DNA of 64,000 nt from Dreissena polymorpha (GCF_020536995.1 NC_068364.1:48384374-48448373); one strand, 5' to 3'. Counted from the stretch's first letter, positions 20,838-32,273 are shown. Numbers and translations are program-made. The notes: generated by a model not told the origin, from the letters alone.

Positions 20838-21215
20838 TCAAATCTTGCAACCTGAATAGCCATAATGACCATGACATAAACCTTCATGAGCACATATTTG
20901 TCTGTTGTTATTAATTTTTTGAGGCTCATAACTTAAGTGCTTGATGTTGACACACAGTTTATTATGGCATAATTGCGACACATGCATTTTTGATGACATG
21001 GCATGTTTAGTTTCAAGAAAATATAGTGCGCGGTGAGCCTTAAGCCTTAGCCTTTTGCCGCGGAAACTACACCGCAGAACACCATAGCCGTTCGGAGTGC
21101 ATGCCCCCTTCCAGATGTGGCATTCATTTATTATTTGGTATTTATTATCAAATAAATGCTTCAATCTTAGTCTTTCTTCATCTGTTAGGTGTGCCATGAA
21201 GAAATATGTTGCCAT
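20838..21215 (-). CDS. I-PpoI-like His-Me finger (HNH) endonuclease, complete 125-residue frame
   Basis: The protein reads ECHIWKGACTPNGYGVL, then RLKAHRALYF, then HVSQLCHNKLCVNIKHLSYE, NNNRQIC and a C-terminal GLCHGHYGYSGC. The two zinc sites (C-x4-C-x4-H; C, C-x-H, C) and the Asn after them follow the beta-beta-alpha-metal fold of the homing endonuclease I-PpoI (zinc-loop family). In I-PpoI the base is the His of SHLCH; here it reads SQLCH, so the catalytic His seems to be Gln, one base away. It lies convergent to the transposase, 106 bases from its end, inside the direct-repeat bounds. The start may be the second Met at residue 7. Role in the element is unknown. Confidence 0.8.
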   Translation of the reverse strand: MATYFFMAHLTDEERLRLKHLFDNKYQIINECHIWKGACTPNGYGVLRCSFRGKRLRLKAHRALYFLETKHAMSSKMHVSQLCHNKLCVNIKHLSYEPQKINNNRQICAHEGLCHGHYGYSGCKI

Positions 21216-21613
21216 GATGACTTTAAATAAGAAGAAAAAATAATTTATGTTTGCGGCATGTTACAAACCACTATTTTGCATGGTTTTCTTATTTTAACAA
21301 CTTTTTCTACAAAACTGCATACTTATCTTGCTTATTTTAGTATTCGAGCTCAGAAAATGTACAAATGTAGATGCTAGTATAAAAATATAAGTTTAAACAT
21401 TGTTTTCCAGTGCAAAACCAGCACACGTGAAATTTTCCTAAAATAAGCAATGTTTTTTAACATTATTACCTCCCTTTGTTTTCCATAATCTAAACCATAG
21501 CGGTTAAAAGATATATGCTAAATTATGTTCGATTTGTTACCGAAACACATTTGTGGAATGTTTGTATCAATTTTTGTATGATAAACAGAATTTTAAAATT
21601 TTGCATTTTGCTA
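21216..21613. other. AT-rich spacer between the endonuclease gene and direct-repeat copy 2
   Basis: No coding signal. As the upstream region of the minus-strand endonuclease it may hold its promoter, but no motif stands out. It ends at the TTAA (21614-21617) that starts copy 2. Confidence 0.4.
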
Positions 21614-22442
21614 TTAAGTTTTTTAATATATGCATGATAACACAAAAAGCTTTTGTTATATTGAAATATAATGTTTAATGAATTAAATGCAACATTTCTT
21701 AACTGTATACTGTGTTTTGTTTGTATTTTACAGTAATTCCAAAATTTCACACAATTCAAGGGAAACAACCAGAACAGAAATAATCCAACAAATAGTGTTC
21801 CTATTCACAACATTTGACTCTATTTATTAGAGAAGCACAAGTTATTGGTCAAATGTTTAAAATGATAATTGACAATATCAATCAGTCTTACAGAGGTATA
21901 TTCCCCTATGAATACATAGTACATGCACCAAATATTGACATTCATGGTCAATGCCGAGAGAAAGTACAGTCTCAAAAGTTATTTGAACCTATAATTGTGC
22001 ACAGATTACAAAAAGACACTGGATAAAATACCCATACTCCATCTGGAGTAGCACATACTTAGATTCATAGATCATGACCAAACATAATCCCAAAGCTACT
22101 GGCCCTTCAGTGTTTTAAAGCCAAAATGCAGCTTTATTGAATTATGTTTTCCCCTATACACAAGGGAGCTAAATCCTATGTCCATATACAAGTTTGACTC
22201 CTCTGTATTTGCATGTGTACTAATTGGTACAATAAAACAAACACTATCTGGACACCTGACTCTGCTGCACTCATTATGTAGATAAAAAAGACCAGAATTT
22301 GCTAAAACAATGAAGTGGCCTTATTGTTTACAAGTCTATAGTGTTGAGCAGATGTATCTTTTAAAACACCTTGGATAAAATACCATTCAAAATGAGATCA
22401 CTTCATAAGAAATCACAGCACAGTTATAAAAACAATCGCGCT
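21614..22442 (+). repeat. Long direct repeat, copy 2, flanked by TTAA on both sides
   Basis: The 829-bp copy starts with TTAA at 21614-21617 and ends AACAATCGCGC, directly followed by TTAA (22442-22445). It includes the first 17 transposase codons and then leaves the unit. The extra 92 bases compared with copy 1 keep a frame open (REAQVIGQMFKMIIDNINQ, then CREKVQSQKLFEP), which hints that copy 1 lost them. Confidence 0.85.
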
Positions 22443-22674
22443 TAACATGTTTAACATGGAACACTACCCGTAGCTTAGTGCTAAATAGAAAGTTAAACTG
22501 AGGAAACAAAACCGGTTACAACCTTTATTTTATGAGTCATAACACACGATATATAATGTCCACCTCATGTTTGCTAAACGGAAGACTTGGCACTACGATG
22601 AAGTGTTTCAACGTCTAGCATACAATAACACCTAGTCATCATGACAAAACGAGCGCATGCAAACTATTGTATTT

Positions 22675-22935
22675 GAGCCGTTCTCTGTGAAAAGTGTGTT
22701 TAATGCATGTGCGAAAAGTGTCGTCCCAGATAAGCCTGTGCTTTCCGCAAAGGCTAATCATGGACGACACTTTCCGCTTTAATGATACCTTTCGTGTCTA
22801 GAAAGTCTGTTCTTAGCAATACTACAGTTAAGGCGGAAATTGTTGTATCTGATTAGCCTGTGTGGACTTCACATGCTAATCTATGACAACACTTTACGCA
22901 CATGTATTAAACCCCCTTTTCACAGAGCACGGCTC
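22675..22935. repeat. Foldback element (AGATWAGCCTGTG family), copy 1
   Basis: Starts GAGCCGTTCTCTGTGAAAA and ends TTTTTCACAGAGCACGGCTC, a clear inverted repeat of the ends. Inside are TGTCGTCCCAGATAAGCCTG and GGACGACACTTTCCGC. No coding capacity. Relatives lie at 23097-23318, 24102-24346, 26036-26205, 27439-27680 and 60802-60988. Confidence 0.8.
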
Positions 22936-23096
22936 ATTTTAAAATACAGCTAGCTCATCTGTGTTTATATCTGCGTACATAAATAGAACTAGTAAATACT
23001 TAAACGCAAATACGTTGCCCATTTAGAATGAACGCCTTTAAATTGCATATCTTAAATTGCTATTGTAAATGCATACACATCTCTATTAGTTCGATC

Positions 23097-23318
23097 TGGG
23101 GAAACGGGGTTTAATGCATATACTTAAAGTGTCGGAAATGCTTTACAGGGATGACGCGTACTGAGGTTATGGTATTTTACGTTTAAAAGAAAGTCTCTTC
23201 ATATTGAAAGTCTGGTTTATGTGGACATTGTCGCCCCTAATACGTCTGTGCCCACCACACAGGCTTATATGGTAACACACTTTACGAACATGCATTAAAC
23301 TCCATTTTCCCAGAGCAA
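23097..23318. repeat. Foldback element, diverged copy 2
   Basis: GGGGAAACGGGGTTTAATGC at the start mirrors GCATTAAACTCCATTTTCCC at the end. The middle has decayed. Confidence 0.55.
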
Positions 23319-24101
23319 ATCTTATCGATCAGGTAAAATGTCGATTATCATTTTAAGCGATTTGAAATACAAGTAACACGGCTAGGCTACAAAGAAAATA
23401 CGTGTTTTCTTCCTCGAAAGACAATAACATTCGACCTTACCTTAACAAATTATAAACAAAGAAAACAATATTTGCATTCATTGATCAATCGCTTATTTTT
23501 TTTAAATTGCGTTTTTAACTGAAGATCAATGCTTTCAAAATAATTGTGTTCATATTCATTTATTTAGTAATCTTTATATGAAGACTTTACAACATAGCAG
23601 TCATTTTACTAAAACTTTCACAAACATTTATGGTAAACAGGCATGCGTTTAAAGTTTGCCAATTGACCCCATTGATCCAATTTACAAGATAATACGGTAT
23701 TAAATAAGTATGCGTGATAAAGACCACGGTAATGTTTACAGACATGAAATAATAAGCTGTGCATAAACATCTAAGCAAAATTTAATACACTTGGACATTC
23801 CATTTTGATAAGCTTCAGGCATCGTAAAACTACTCTAAAATCTGATTGAGTACCGAAATAATAACAGTTCAAATATGATTCGAGATTTCTTAGTTCAAGT
23901 CCATACAAAACACATGTTTGTGAATTTAAATTTGAGTGTGTATACTTTAGACATTCCATGGGGTATAGCTGAAACGTTTATTTAATGTACAACAAAACTA
24001 CTACGCTAGTAATTGACACACAAACAATTCCGTAATTTAACGCCCCGTTTGTTTGACACGATGAATATAAGTCAGCCATTTTGAATACGGACAAATGCTA
24101 A

Positions 24102-24346
24102 GCGCTCTGTGGAAACAGGCCTTAATAAGTGTACGATAAGTGTCGTCCCAGATTAGCCTGTGTAATCCACTCAGGCTAATTGGGGACAACACTTTAATGA
24201 AATGTTTCGTTGAAGTCTCTTCTAAACGAAAATCCTTTCTAGGCAGAAAGTGTCTTTCGTGCTAAGCTTGCGCTGATTGCACAGGCTAATTTGGGACGAA
24301 ACTTAACGCACATGCATGAAGAAACGTTTTCCACAGAACGAGGCTC
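24102..24346. repeat. Foldback element, copy 3
   Basis: GCTCTGTGGAAAC at the start mirrors GTTTTCCACAGAACGAGGC at the end. GTCCCAGATTAGCCTGTG and CAGGCTAATTGGGGAC are present inside. Confidence 0.8.
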
Positions 24347-25551
24347 AACAAATTAATGTCATCAGATAAAAAATTCAACAACAAAAACTCGAACCAAAAG
24401 CTAACAAGTTATCACTATGGCCACACAGCCTTTAGCTGTTGATGGCAGATTAAACACTATGTAGGAAACACACGTTTTTGGACGAAACCTTCAAGTTTAA
24501 AACGCTTAATAATAGTTCGATTTCGATGAATAATTATTAAAACAAAACAAATATTTTTAAATATGAGTCCTATGCCTGAGTGTTATTTTGCTAGTTTGAA
24601 TAGGATGCAATAATTGTATAACGAATCTGTCATACATTGTACATTTTTAATGTGTTTTAACAGAAAGTGAACAAATCCCTTTAAGTCACATTTACTTAAA
24701 AATATTTATGATCATTTATATGCAAGTGCATATAGGTACACATATTCCGCGGAATGTGTCTGCAAGATTGATTGTGCATACCGGTAGTTAATTAGATACA
24801 ATTGCAAATGTTTTTAAATGGGCTAAAGGTTGAATACCGGATCTTATGACATGGTGCGGTTTATTGGAAGCGTTCTATCAAATGCCGTTAATTGAAATAC
24901 ATATGATAGTTAGGCATGGTTACGGCATATATATTACTTATTTTCGATTTCATATTATTTGTGTACATGTTTATATGTTTTACTAGCACGTGGTATATGC
25001 ATGTATTCACTACTAGACCAACAACGCCATTGAAGAATAACTCACGATTCACATACAAGTATATTGTCATGTCTTATTTTCATTTCAACATGCCGATAAT
25101 ACAACTACATGTAAACAACAATGAGAACAAAATAATGACATACAAAAGTGCAACAACCAACAATCAGCAAAGTATAATATACTTAACAACGCTTAAAGTT
25201 TAGAATGCTTGTAAAACACTCATAAACAAGACGCAAAGCTCATTAGCATTGAAATAACACCGGTGCGATGCGTATGGCGTAAAAAACGACAGTTAAAGTG
25301 CACCCTGTTTGAACAATAAAAAAGTAGCATTATGTTGTTAGTGCTAAACACGAACAACTTCTTTCCCGTTTAAACAACAATACTATTTGCGATAAAAGCT
25401 TTGATTTATATCATTAAGTAGTGATGTTATACTCCGATGTTTTTAAATTAATGTTGAACTTCAAAAACATAGTTTAACATGGAGCATCAACATCAGCTTT
25501 TTCGTCTTATAATTTTGACTGTACAGACACAATACACCTGTCGTTTTCTTT
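24347..25551. other. AT-rich stretch without recognised feature
   Basis: No exon, RNA gene or recurring repeat was found. Short open frames on both strands (for example at 24888-25203) overlap each other and have no family features. It is the 3' flank of the glycine-rich gene. Confidence 0.5.
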
Positions 25552-27406
25552 TTACCGGGAACCACCTCCCTTCCCTCCTTCACCACCCCTCCCATTGGGG
25601 CCCAGCTCGCCCGGCTGGCCGTCCTGCCCCTTGAACAAGCCGAACATGCCGGCCCCTCCCTTTCCCCCATTTCCCGCACCATTATCGCTTTGCTCGGTGT
25701 TAATACCTCCTCTGGTCTGATCCCCGCCCTTCCCCCCGTGACCACCCCCTCCAAAAAGCCCTCCGAAAAATCCAGCCCCGCCTTTTCCCCCCTCCCCTCC
25801 CCGCCCGTTCGGCCCAGGCTCGACGGGCTGACCGTCTTGGCCCCTAAAGAAACTAAAGAAGCCTGACCCTCCTTTCCCCCCTTCCCCTCCTCGACTAGTG
25901 GTGGAGTGTTCCCACATCCGCCATGCGGTGTTTGCGCCTGTGCAGTGGCCTGAAATAAAACAGACACGATTTATTAATAATATTAGCGTCGCTTTAGAAA
26001 AACGGGGCTTAATAAAGGTGCCGAAAATATCATCCAAGAGTCCTCACAGGCTAATCAGGGACGACACTTTCCGGTTTTATTGAATTTTTCGTTTATGGAG
26101 AGTCGCTTCTAAACGTTCCGCCTGGAATTTCGCTATGAAGAGACTCCCCTTAAACGAAAATGCCTGAAAGTGGCGCCTCTGATAAGCCTGTGCGGACTAG
26201 GTTACCACAGTAACCGTCTTTAATATGCTACTTTAAAACCACTTGAATTATCAAAAATTGTTTTTATTTAACATGTACTTTTGGCATGTACATCTTTATC
26301 CATATTTTCATGAACATACTTTCTACAAATTTTTTTTCAACGTACCATTCAAATGACGTCATTTGTTGGACGCCATGACGTTTTGATTTCCGAAACATAA
26401 AAATAATAAATAAATTGTGAAAAAAGGCTTCTTAATCGTTCAATTTAAAGCAAACAAATATAGAGAGTAATCTGTTTAAGTAAGGGCCATGCTTGAAATA
26501 TGTTACATCTCTGCGCAGATGGTGTATATTTGCACGTGAGAATAAATTAATTGTCTCCTGTTATGGTAATGATAACATATGCTATTACATGGAAACAAAT
26601 CTTTATACCTTACCATTTCGATGGGTCTTATCACGGAAGTATTGCTCGGCCGAAACGACTTCGATGTTTTCGCCTCCAGAAGTTTTCCTTAAACATAATA
26701 TTGTCCGTATGCATGCATACTCTGACCATAACATGATTGTTCTTGTTGCTGTTGTTGTTTCTGATGTTGTTGTTGTTCAATGTAGAACAGAAATCAATGC
26801 AAAAGAAATTGGTATAATAGAATTTAGCTCAAAATTTTGCGACGATTAAACTGTTCAAATTAAAATAAATAGACATGCAAAATGGATCAACAATTAAAAG
26901 AAACACTATAATATATAGTAAGATATTTATTAATGGACTTGAATTGCGTAACAAAAATGCGTTGGTAAGGAACCTTAATTTGCTGAAAATGATGCAATAC
27001 GATGCTTTGATTCCTGATCGATATGGATTTTTCTTTGAAAGTACCTTGTATATTATATGCACATCGCAAAAAGTAGTCCCGATTTTGAGTTGAGCATGGG
27101 AAAATAGTTCCAAAACAAAATTATAATGCATGTCTTATATATATAATGTAAAACTCAAAAATTTTTCGCACAATCGTTTTAGCGGTAAATAAACAACGTA
27201 CGCTCTGAAGCAAAAGTAACTATGCATCATAATGCTATAATAAATTATTAATTGCCTGATAAACAACGAACAATCGAACTACATTTCTGAAAAATACCGT
27301 TCAAGGTTGCAATGGCATTTTTGGCAAGCTCGGAGTTCTGATAGTTCACGATTCCCTCTTGACGCTGTAGATTTATCCGGGCCAGTGTGTTGCCGTCGTC
27401 TGCAAC
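25552..27406 (-). CDS. RRM-like, glycine-rich protein (three 3' exons)
   Basis: Exons at 27298-27406, 26614-26673 and 25552-25949 join in phase (0/1, 1/1, 1/stop). The first gives VADDGNTLARINLQ, then QEGIVNYQNSELAKNAIATL, which resembles the second half of an RNA-recognition motif: a strand with RNP1-like spacing, a helix with the AxxAIxxLNG ending, and NGENIEV as the last strand. The last exon turns glycine-rich, with two copies of GRGGEGGKGG next to GQDGQPxExGPNG and FFGLF-like patches, and ends GGGSR with a stop at 25552-25554. RRM plus glycine-rich tails are typical of hnRNP-like RNA-binding proteins. The 5' exons with the first half of the RRM were not found. A collagen- or matrix-like reading of the tail alone is the alternative. 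Confidence 0.6.
26036..26205. repeat. Foldback element, truncated copy 4
   Basis: Contains CACAGGCTAATCAGGGACGA and its partial inverse with TCTGATAAGCCTGTGCGGAC. It lies in the intron between the last two exons of the glycine-rich gene. Confidence 0.7.
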
Positions 27407-27438
27407 CTGACACGTGATGTGTGCATTTAAAATTAAAT

Positions 27439-27680
27439 GAGCCGCGCTTTGGGAAATCGGAACTTAATGCATATGCGTTAAGTGTTGTCCCAGGTTTGCA
27501 GAAGCAGTCCACACAGGCTTATCAGAGATGACACCTACCGCTCTGACTGGATTTTTCAAATAAAATAGACTTCCTTAAAACAAAAATCCATACAAGCGGA
27601 AAGTGTCATCCCTCATTAGCCTTATTTGCGAAGACATATTACGCATATGTATTAAGCACAGTTTTCCCAGAAAGCGGCTT
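27439..27680. repeat. Foldback element, copy 5
   Basis: GAGCCGCGCTTTGGGAAA at the start mirrors TTTTCCCAGAAAGCGGCT at the end. CACACAGGCTTATCAGAGAT is inside. It ends 33 bases before the RRM-like exon on the other side (27406). Confidence 0.75.
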
Positions 27681-27825
27681 ATATTTATAATGCATGCAGG
27701 CCTATACATCTCCTTCCCTAAATAATATATATTACATAATATAAACAGATTTGTGAGGCTCAATTATCACTTAAGTTCGTAAAATAAAACCTATGTACAT
27801 TAAAACTCAACTGTCACACTTGAAC

Positions 27826-27984
27826 CCCGCCATGCCAAAATGGGTTTTATGCCATATGCATCCGCACAGTCTGGTCAGGAGCTAACCTGTTACTCCTGAC
27901 CAGACCGCGTTTATGCGCTGGCTGTTCTTAAGCTTACCTGGCCGTATATGGCTATAGACCCATTTTCGCATGCCGCGGTTCATT
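27826..27984. repeat. Short foldback element with an internal hairpin
   Basis: CCATGCCAAAATGGGT near the start is mirrored by ACCCATTTTCGCATG near the end. In the middle CTGGTCAGGAG and CTCCTGACCAG (about 27872-27905) form an 11-bp perfect stem. No coding capacity. Confidence 0.7.
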
Positions 27985-28044
27985 TTATATGTATAATTAT
28001 ATAACGAAGTTTGTGTTCCCGCACACAAGTAGGCAGGTAACTCC

Positions 28045-28320
28045 CGCTTTTTGTCTGACATAATGTCCTTCCGTCCGTTCGAATGTCTGTCTTTCTTGAT
28101 ATGTGGTTATCCCTCATGTTTTGTTGTCTTTTTGTCTGACATGATGTGCTTCCGTCCGTTCGAATGTCTGTCTATCTTGATATGTGGTTATCCCTTATAA
28201 TGTACGTTCGTCCTTCCGACTTTCTGTCCGTCTATCTTGTATTTTGCGTATCAATTGTTAGTCTGTTTGACTTTGTCTGTCTGTCGGTTTGTCTGTATGT
28301 TCGTTAGTCCTACCGCAAGA
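28045..28320. repeat. Diverged ~80-bp minisatellite, pyrimidine-rich
   Basis: CTTCCGTCCGTTCGAATGTC recurs at about 28069 and 28150, with a weaker third unit near 28209, each followed by TGTCTATCTTGATATGTGG-like sequence. It grades into GTCTGTCTG runs. Confidence 0.65.
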
Positions 28321-28739
28321 ATTGTATGCTATTGCTTACTTAATATTATGCAATGACAATACAAATGTTAGGGCCTAGTCTTAGAAATGAGAAACAAATA
28401 TGTTGTTACGTTTTCATATGGGGTTATTTTCGCTGGACCTGGACAATATTTTCCCGTTAATAGCTGTCACGGAGTGATTTATAAGTGACAAGCGGTTCGA
28501 GCCTTGATCATGGAAATGATAATAGAGACAGATGAAATTGTAAATACTTCATTTAATCGATGTCTTAATATTTGCCACATTTTATTCTAAAACACCAATG
28601 TTAGTAGGAACCGCATGCATGTTAGTTTATCCTAATCGCCATCAGACAATATTGTACCAATAAAAAATATATAAAAAATAACAATCATAAAGTCACTTGC
28701 TGACTAAAAATGTCACAGCTGTCAACAGATAATACCGCT

Positions 28740-29708
28740 CACACACTAGGTCCTCGACCCTTTGGTGGCGCCCCATGTGTCCACCCCACTGCGACACGGA
28801 TAGCTCTCGCCTGACCTTAGGTCCCCTGGCGGCGTCCAACGTATCTTGCTTACTGCGGCACCGATTACCCTCGCCCGACCCTCGGTCCTCTGGCGATGTT
28901 CAACACTTGCCAGAACAACCCTCGTTGTGGCGCGTCCCGGTCGGCCCTTGTCGCCGATACCGCCTTCTCTCAGATATGGCAGCTGTTTGCCCAACCGTCG
29001 TTGGTGGTGGCCTCTGCCTCACTCACCCGGAAACCTCCCGTTGGGTGATGCCTGTTTTCTGCATCCACCCGGAAACTGGGATCTATTTATTGAAAATAAT
29101 CCCTCATCGTGACATTGCGTGGTTTTGTACACATTATATTAATTGTTACATAAGACAGGCAGCATTTAATCACTAAATCTATTAACACATAGACACTTAC
29201 AAGTACACATGCATAACTACAGTATTAACACACAAAAAATCCAAATACCTTCTAAACATTAACATAAACATTAATTCAATTTATATTTAATAAATGTTAC
29301 TTGGTTTTTAATCTCAGAAGCTAGCAGGGTTTCAGTGTAAAAATTTACTAAAAATGTAATACAACTTATTAAAGTAATATTTACCCCAGTTCCTATAAAT
29401 ATATTATCCAAATATCTGCTCCTTTGGCACCTTTTCCAGAGCGTCCAAACTGCTCGCAATTAACGACGGCACTGAGTTGATTTGAAATTTCTGGGAACAT
29501 TGGGTGTAAAATAAATGATTCACTGATCTGATGTTTATCAACTGGGCATGCCCTTTCTATAAAATGCCAGAGTTCATGATTAGTTTGCATCCCAGAGCCC
29601 TATTATTTTGATAACCCAGGCCACATCGAAAACAAGCAGAAATTAGGTTTGGTGTAGGGGAATTTAACATTGCACATGTTTAAAGCATGAATCTAGAATC
29701 TTGACAAC
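28740..29708 (-). mobile_element. Possible LTR or terminal region of the adjacent Ty3/gypsy fossil
   Basis: On the minus strand a purine-rich run (GTTGGGGGG) is followed by TGTTGTCAAGATTC at about 29708, as at the start of a 3' LTR. An AATAAA lies at about 29090-29095. The stretch 28740-29060 is clearly richer in GC than its surroundings. No second copy is in the window, so the far border is uncertain. It may equally be unrelated sequence. Confidence 0.3.
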
Positions 29709-29742
29709 ACCCCCCAACACAAGATGAAACTACATGTTTCAT

Positions 29743-30975
29743 TTAATCACAAGATTCGTATGTAGCATGCCGACTGAGAAAGTCCGCTCCGTGATTCTCC
29801 GAACCCTTTTTATAACTGATCCTGAAGTAAAATGGCTGCAGTGCCAGAGCCAAGCGCATGATTCGGGCATTTGTGACCTTAGCTTTGTTTATGTAGGCCA
29901 AGGGCTGGTGATCTACTTCTAATACAAACTCTCTTCCATAAAGGTAAATCTCAAACTTCTGTACACCCCAAACGAGTGCCAGACATTCCTTCTCAATGGT
30001 TGAGTAGTTCACCTCACTTACGTTCAACTTCCTGCTGGCGTACATCACAGGAAACTTTGAACCCTCGTGTTCCTGCAAAAGAATTGCGCCAATACCTGTG
30101 TTTGATGCATGTCTCAGGATGAAGTCCTTGTTGAAGTCAGGCAATCTCAAAACAGGTGACTTCGACAAGATTGCGATCATTGTTGTGAACGCTTTCTCCA
30201 TGCTCTCGTCCCATTCGACTTTATTTGGCTTACCTTTCTTGGTAGCATCTGAGAGTGGAGCGGCAATAGCAGCAAAGTTTGGCACGAATTTGCGATAATA
30301 CCCAATCAAACCAAGAAATGACCTTACCTGTTTCTTGGTATGTGGACGTTCACATTGCACGATGCTTTTGATCTTTATGTCACATGGCTGCAACTTACCT
30401 TCTCCCAATTCTTGACCTAGGAATTCCACGTGAGTGTACCCCAACATGCATTTTGATGGCTTGATGGTCAATTTTGCATCACGCAGCCTCTCCAGAACTT
30501 CTCTTACGTCTCTTAAATGTCCCTCGAATTCCTTTGAATGCGTGATTATGTCGTCCACAAAGCTGTCCGTAGTTGGTAGTCCTTCCAAAACATGACGCAT
30601 CAGCTTCGTGAATGTGGCTCCTGAATTCACCAGCCCAAATGGCATACGCTTGAATTGAAACAGACCAAACTCTGTTATGAAAGCAGTGTATTGCTGCGAA
30701 TCCTCACTCATTGGTATTTGCCAGTAACCCTTCGCCAGATCCATTTTGGAAAAGTATCGTCCTTTCTGCATTTTCTGGAACATCGCATCCGGATTTCCGA
30801 TTGGTTGTGCATGAAACTTTGTTATCCCATTGATTTTTCTGTAATCGACACAAAACCTGTAATTGCCATCCTTCTTCTTCACCAGAACAACAGGTGAGGC
30901 ATATGCTGAGTTTGATTTCTCAATTATGCCCGCTTCGAGCATCTTCCCAACTTCAGTTTTAATTTCAGCTTTCAT
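29743..30975 (-). mobile_element. Ty3/gypsy retrotransposon fossil: reverse transcriptase and RNase H region
   Basis: About 410 codons are recognisable as the reverse transcriptase and RNase H part of a Ty3/gypsy pol: VLVKKKDGNYRFCVDYRKIN, FSKMDLAKGYWQIPM, FKRMPFGLVNSGATF, FVDDIITHS, then the connection (SFLGLIGYYRKFVPNF) and an RNase H-like stretch with YSTIEKECLALVWGV. Only this part of the element is seen; gag, protease and integrase were not found beside it. It is a broken, partial copy. Age cannot be judged because paired LTRs are absent. Confidence 0.85.
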
Positions 30976-31022
30976 AGCATGTGGTACCGGGTAAGCCTTT
31001 GTTCTTACCGGGGTATGTGATG

Positions 31023-31090
31023 TTAATATCGACTGTGTATGATAAAACTTACTTGAATGATATATCGACTGCGTATGATAAAACTTACTT
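31023..31090. repeat. Short tandem duplication
   Basis: ATATCGACTGTGTATGATAA and ATATCGACTGCGTATGATAA lie about 35 bases apart, each followed by AACTTACTT. A local duplication with no other meaning visible. Confidence 0.6.
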
Positions 31091-31757
31091 CAAAATGAAT
31101 AAAGCATTTACGTTTTGCAAAGTATGCCGACTCAGATAAGACTGGTAATAAAAACAATCTGCACCACGAACAATACTTGTTCACGTGAGCTAAAAATAGA
31201 AATTGGAAAATCCCGAGTTGGTTCAGTTTTCTGAAAATCGTCGGAGAGAAAACACACACGTTCTTCTAAATATTTTTAAGATAACTGATTAATGATATAA
31301 AGTTCAGAAAATAAATGTTCAATCTCATGTTAAATTCATACTTACAGAAAACCATAATACATCTAATTCAACGACTTGTATTTCATGTATTTAAGTATTT
31401 CCGACTTAAATCAACCACAAAAACTGAACATAGACTTGTTTGTGCTATAAATAGCTCTCTCATGAACGAGTATACTAAATGGTTCTATCGAAACTGAAAG
31501 TATTTGGTCGGGCTCGTCATGAGCACCCTTTTTGCAATTTGTAAATTTCAAGGTAAACTATCTAACTAAATTGCACATTGCGTACTAGCGAATGCATTTG
31601 TACTTTTCATTTGTTAAATACAAAGGACAACTGATCTTCGATTTAATGCACGTTAATGACTTGGCTGCCAGTAAAATAAGCGATACGCATAGAATGATGT
31701 ACCGGCAGAAATGGGGCATTTAAATGCTTGAAGTAGTAATTGTTAACTCCGCTGAAG

Positions 31758-31880
31758 TTGTGGTAGTATTAGTATTAGTAATAGTTGTAGTAGTTATAGT
31801 AGTATTGATAGTCGTAGTATAAGCAGTAGTGGTAGCAGTAGTACTTGAAGTAGTAGTAGTAGAAGTAGTAGTAGTAGTAC

Positions 31881-31919
<39 letters not shown>

Positions 31920-31920
31920 A

Positions 31921-32003
<83 letters not shown>

Positions 32004-32053
32004 CAGTAGTAGAGTTGTAGTAGTAGTAGTAGTAGTTGTAGTAGTAGTAGTAA

Positions 32054-32098
<45 letters not shown>

Positions 32099-32121
32099 CA
32101 GTAGTAGTAGGAGTAGTAGTG

Positions 32122-32173
<52 letters not shown>

Positions 32174-32203
32174 AAGGAGTAGAAGTAGTAGTAGTAGTAG
32201 TAG
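31758..32203 (+). repeat. (GTA)n microsatellite, ~450 bp
   Basis: Almost unbroken AGT/GTA triplets with single changes such as GAA, GGT or TTG. Triplet size keeps frames open, which gives a long Val run on the plus strand; this is not coding. The purest stretches lie near 31890-31990 and 32050-32180. Confidence 0.95.
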
Positions 32204-32204
32204 T

Positions 32205-32273
32205 GAACTCGTTTAATAAAATATGGTATGATATGACAACTCGTGCCAGATCATATATTTAATAAACGAGTTC
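32205..32273. repeat. Palindrome with GAACTCGTTTAATAAA arms
   Basis: The left arm at 32205-32220 is inverted at 32258-32273 with two mismatches. A direct copy of the left half (GAGTTTAATAAAATATGG) lies at 32328. Abuts the microsatellite. Confidence 0.6.

Noticed and set aside
18140-22442. The long direct repeats as LTRs of a retroelement
   Set aside because: Copy 1 runs into the coding start of a DDE transposase, the repeats lack TG...CA ends, and no reverse transcriptase is present.
28775-29176. GC-rich frames on both strands
   Set aside because: They overlap each other and show no family motif; the GC content alone keeps frames open.
31829-32020. Open frame of almost pure Val
   Set aside because: It is a by-product of the GTA microsatellite.
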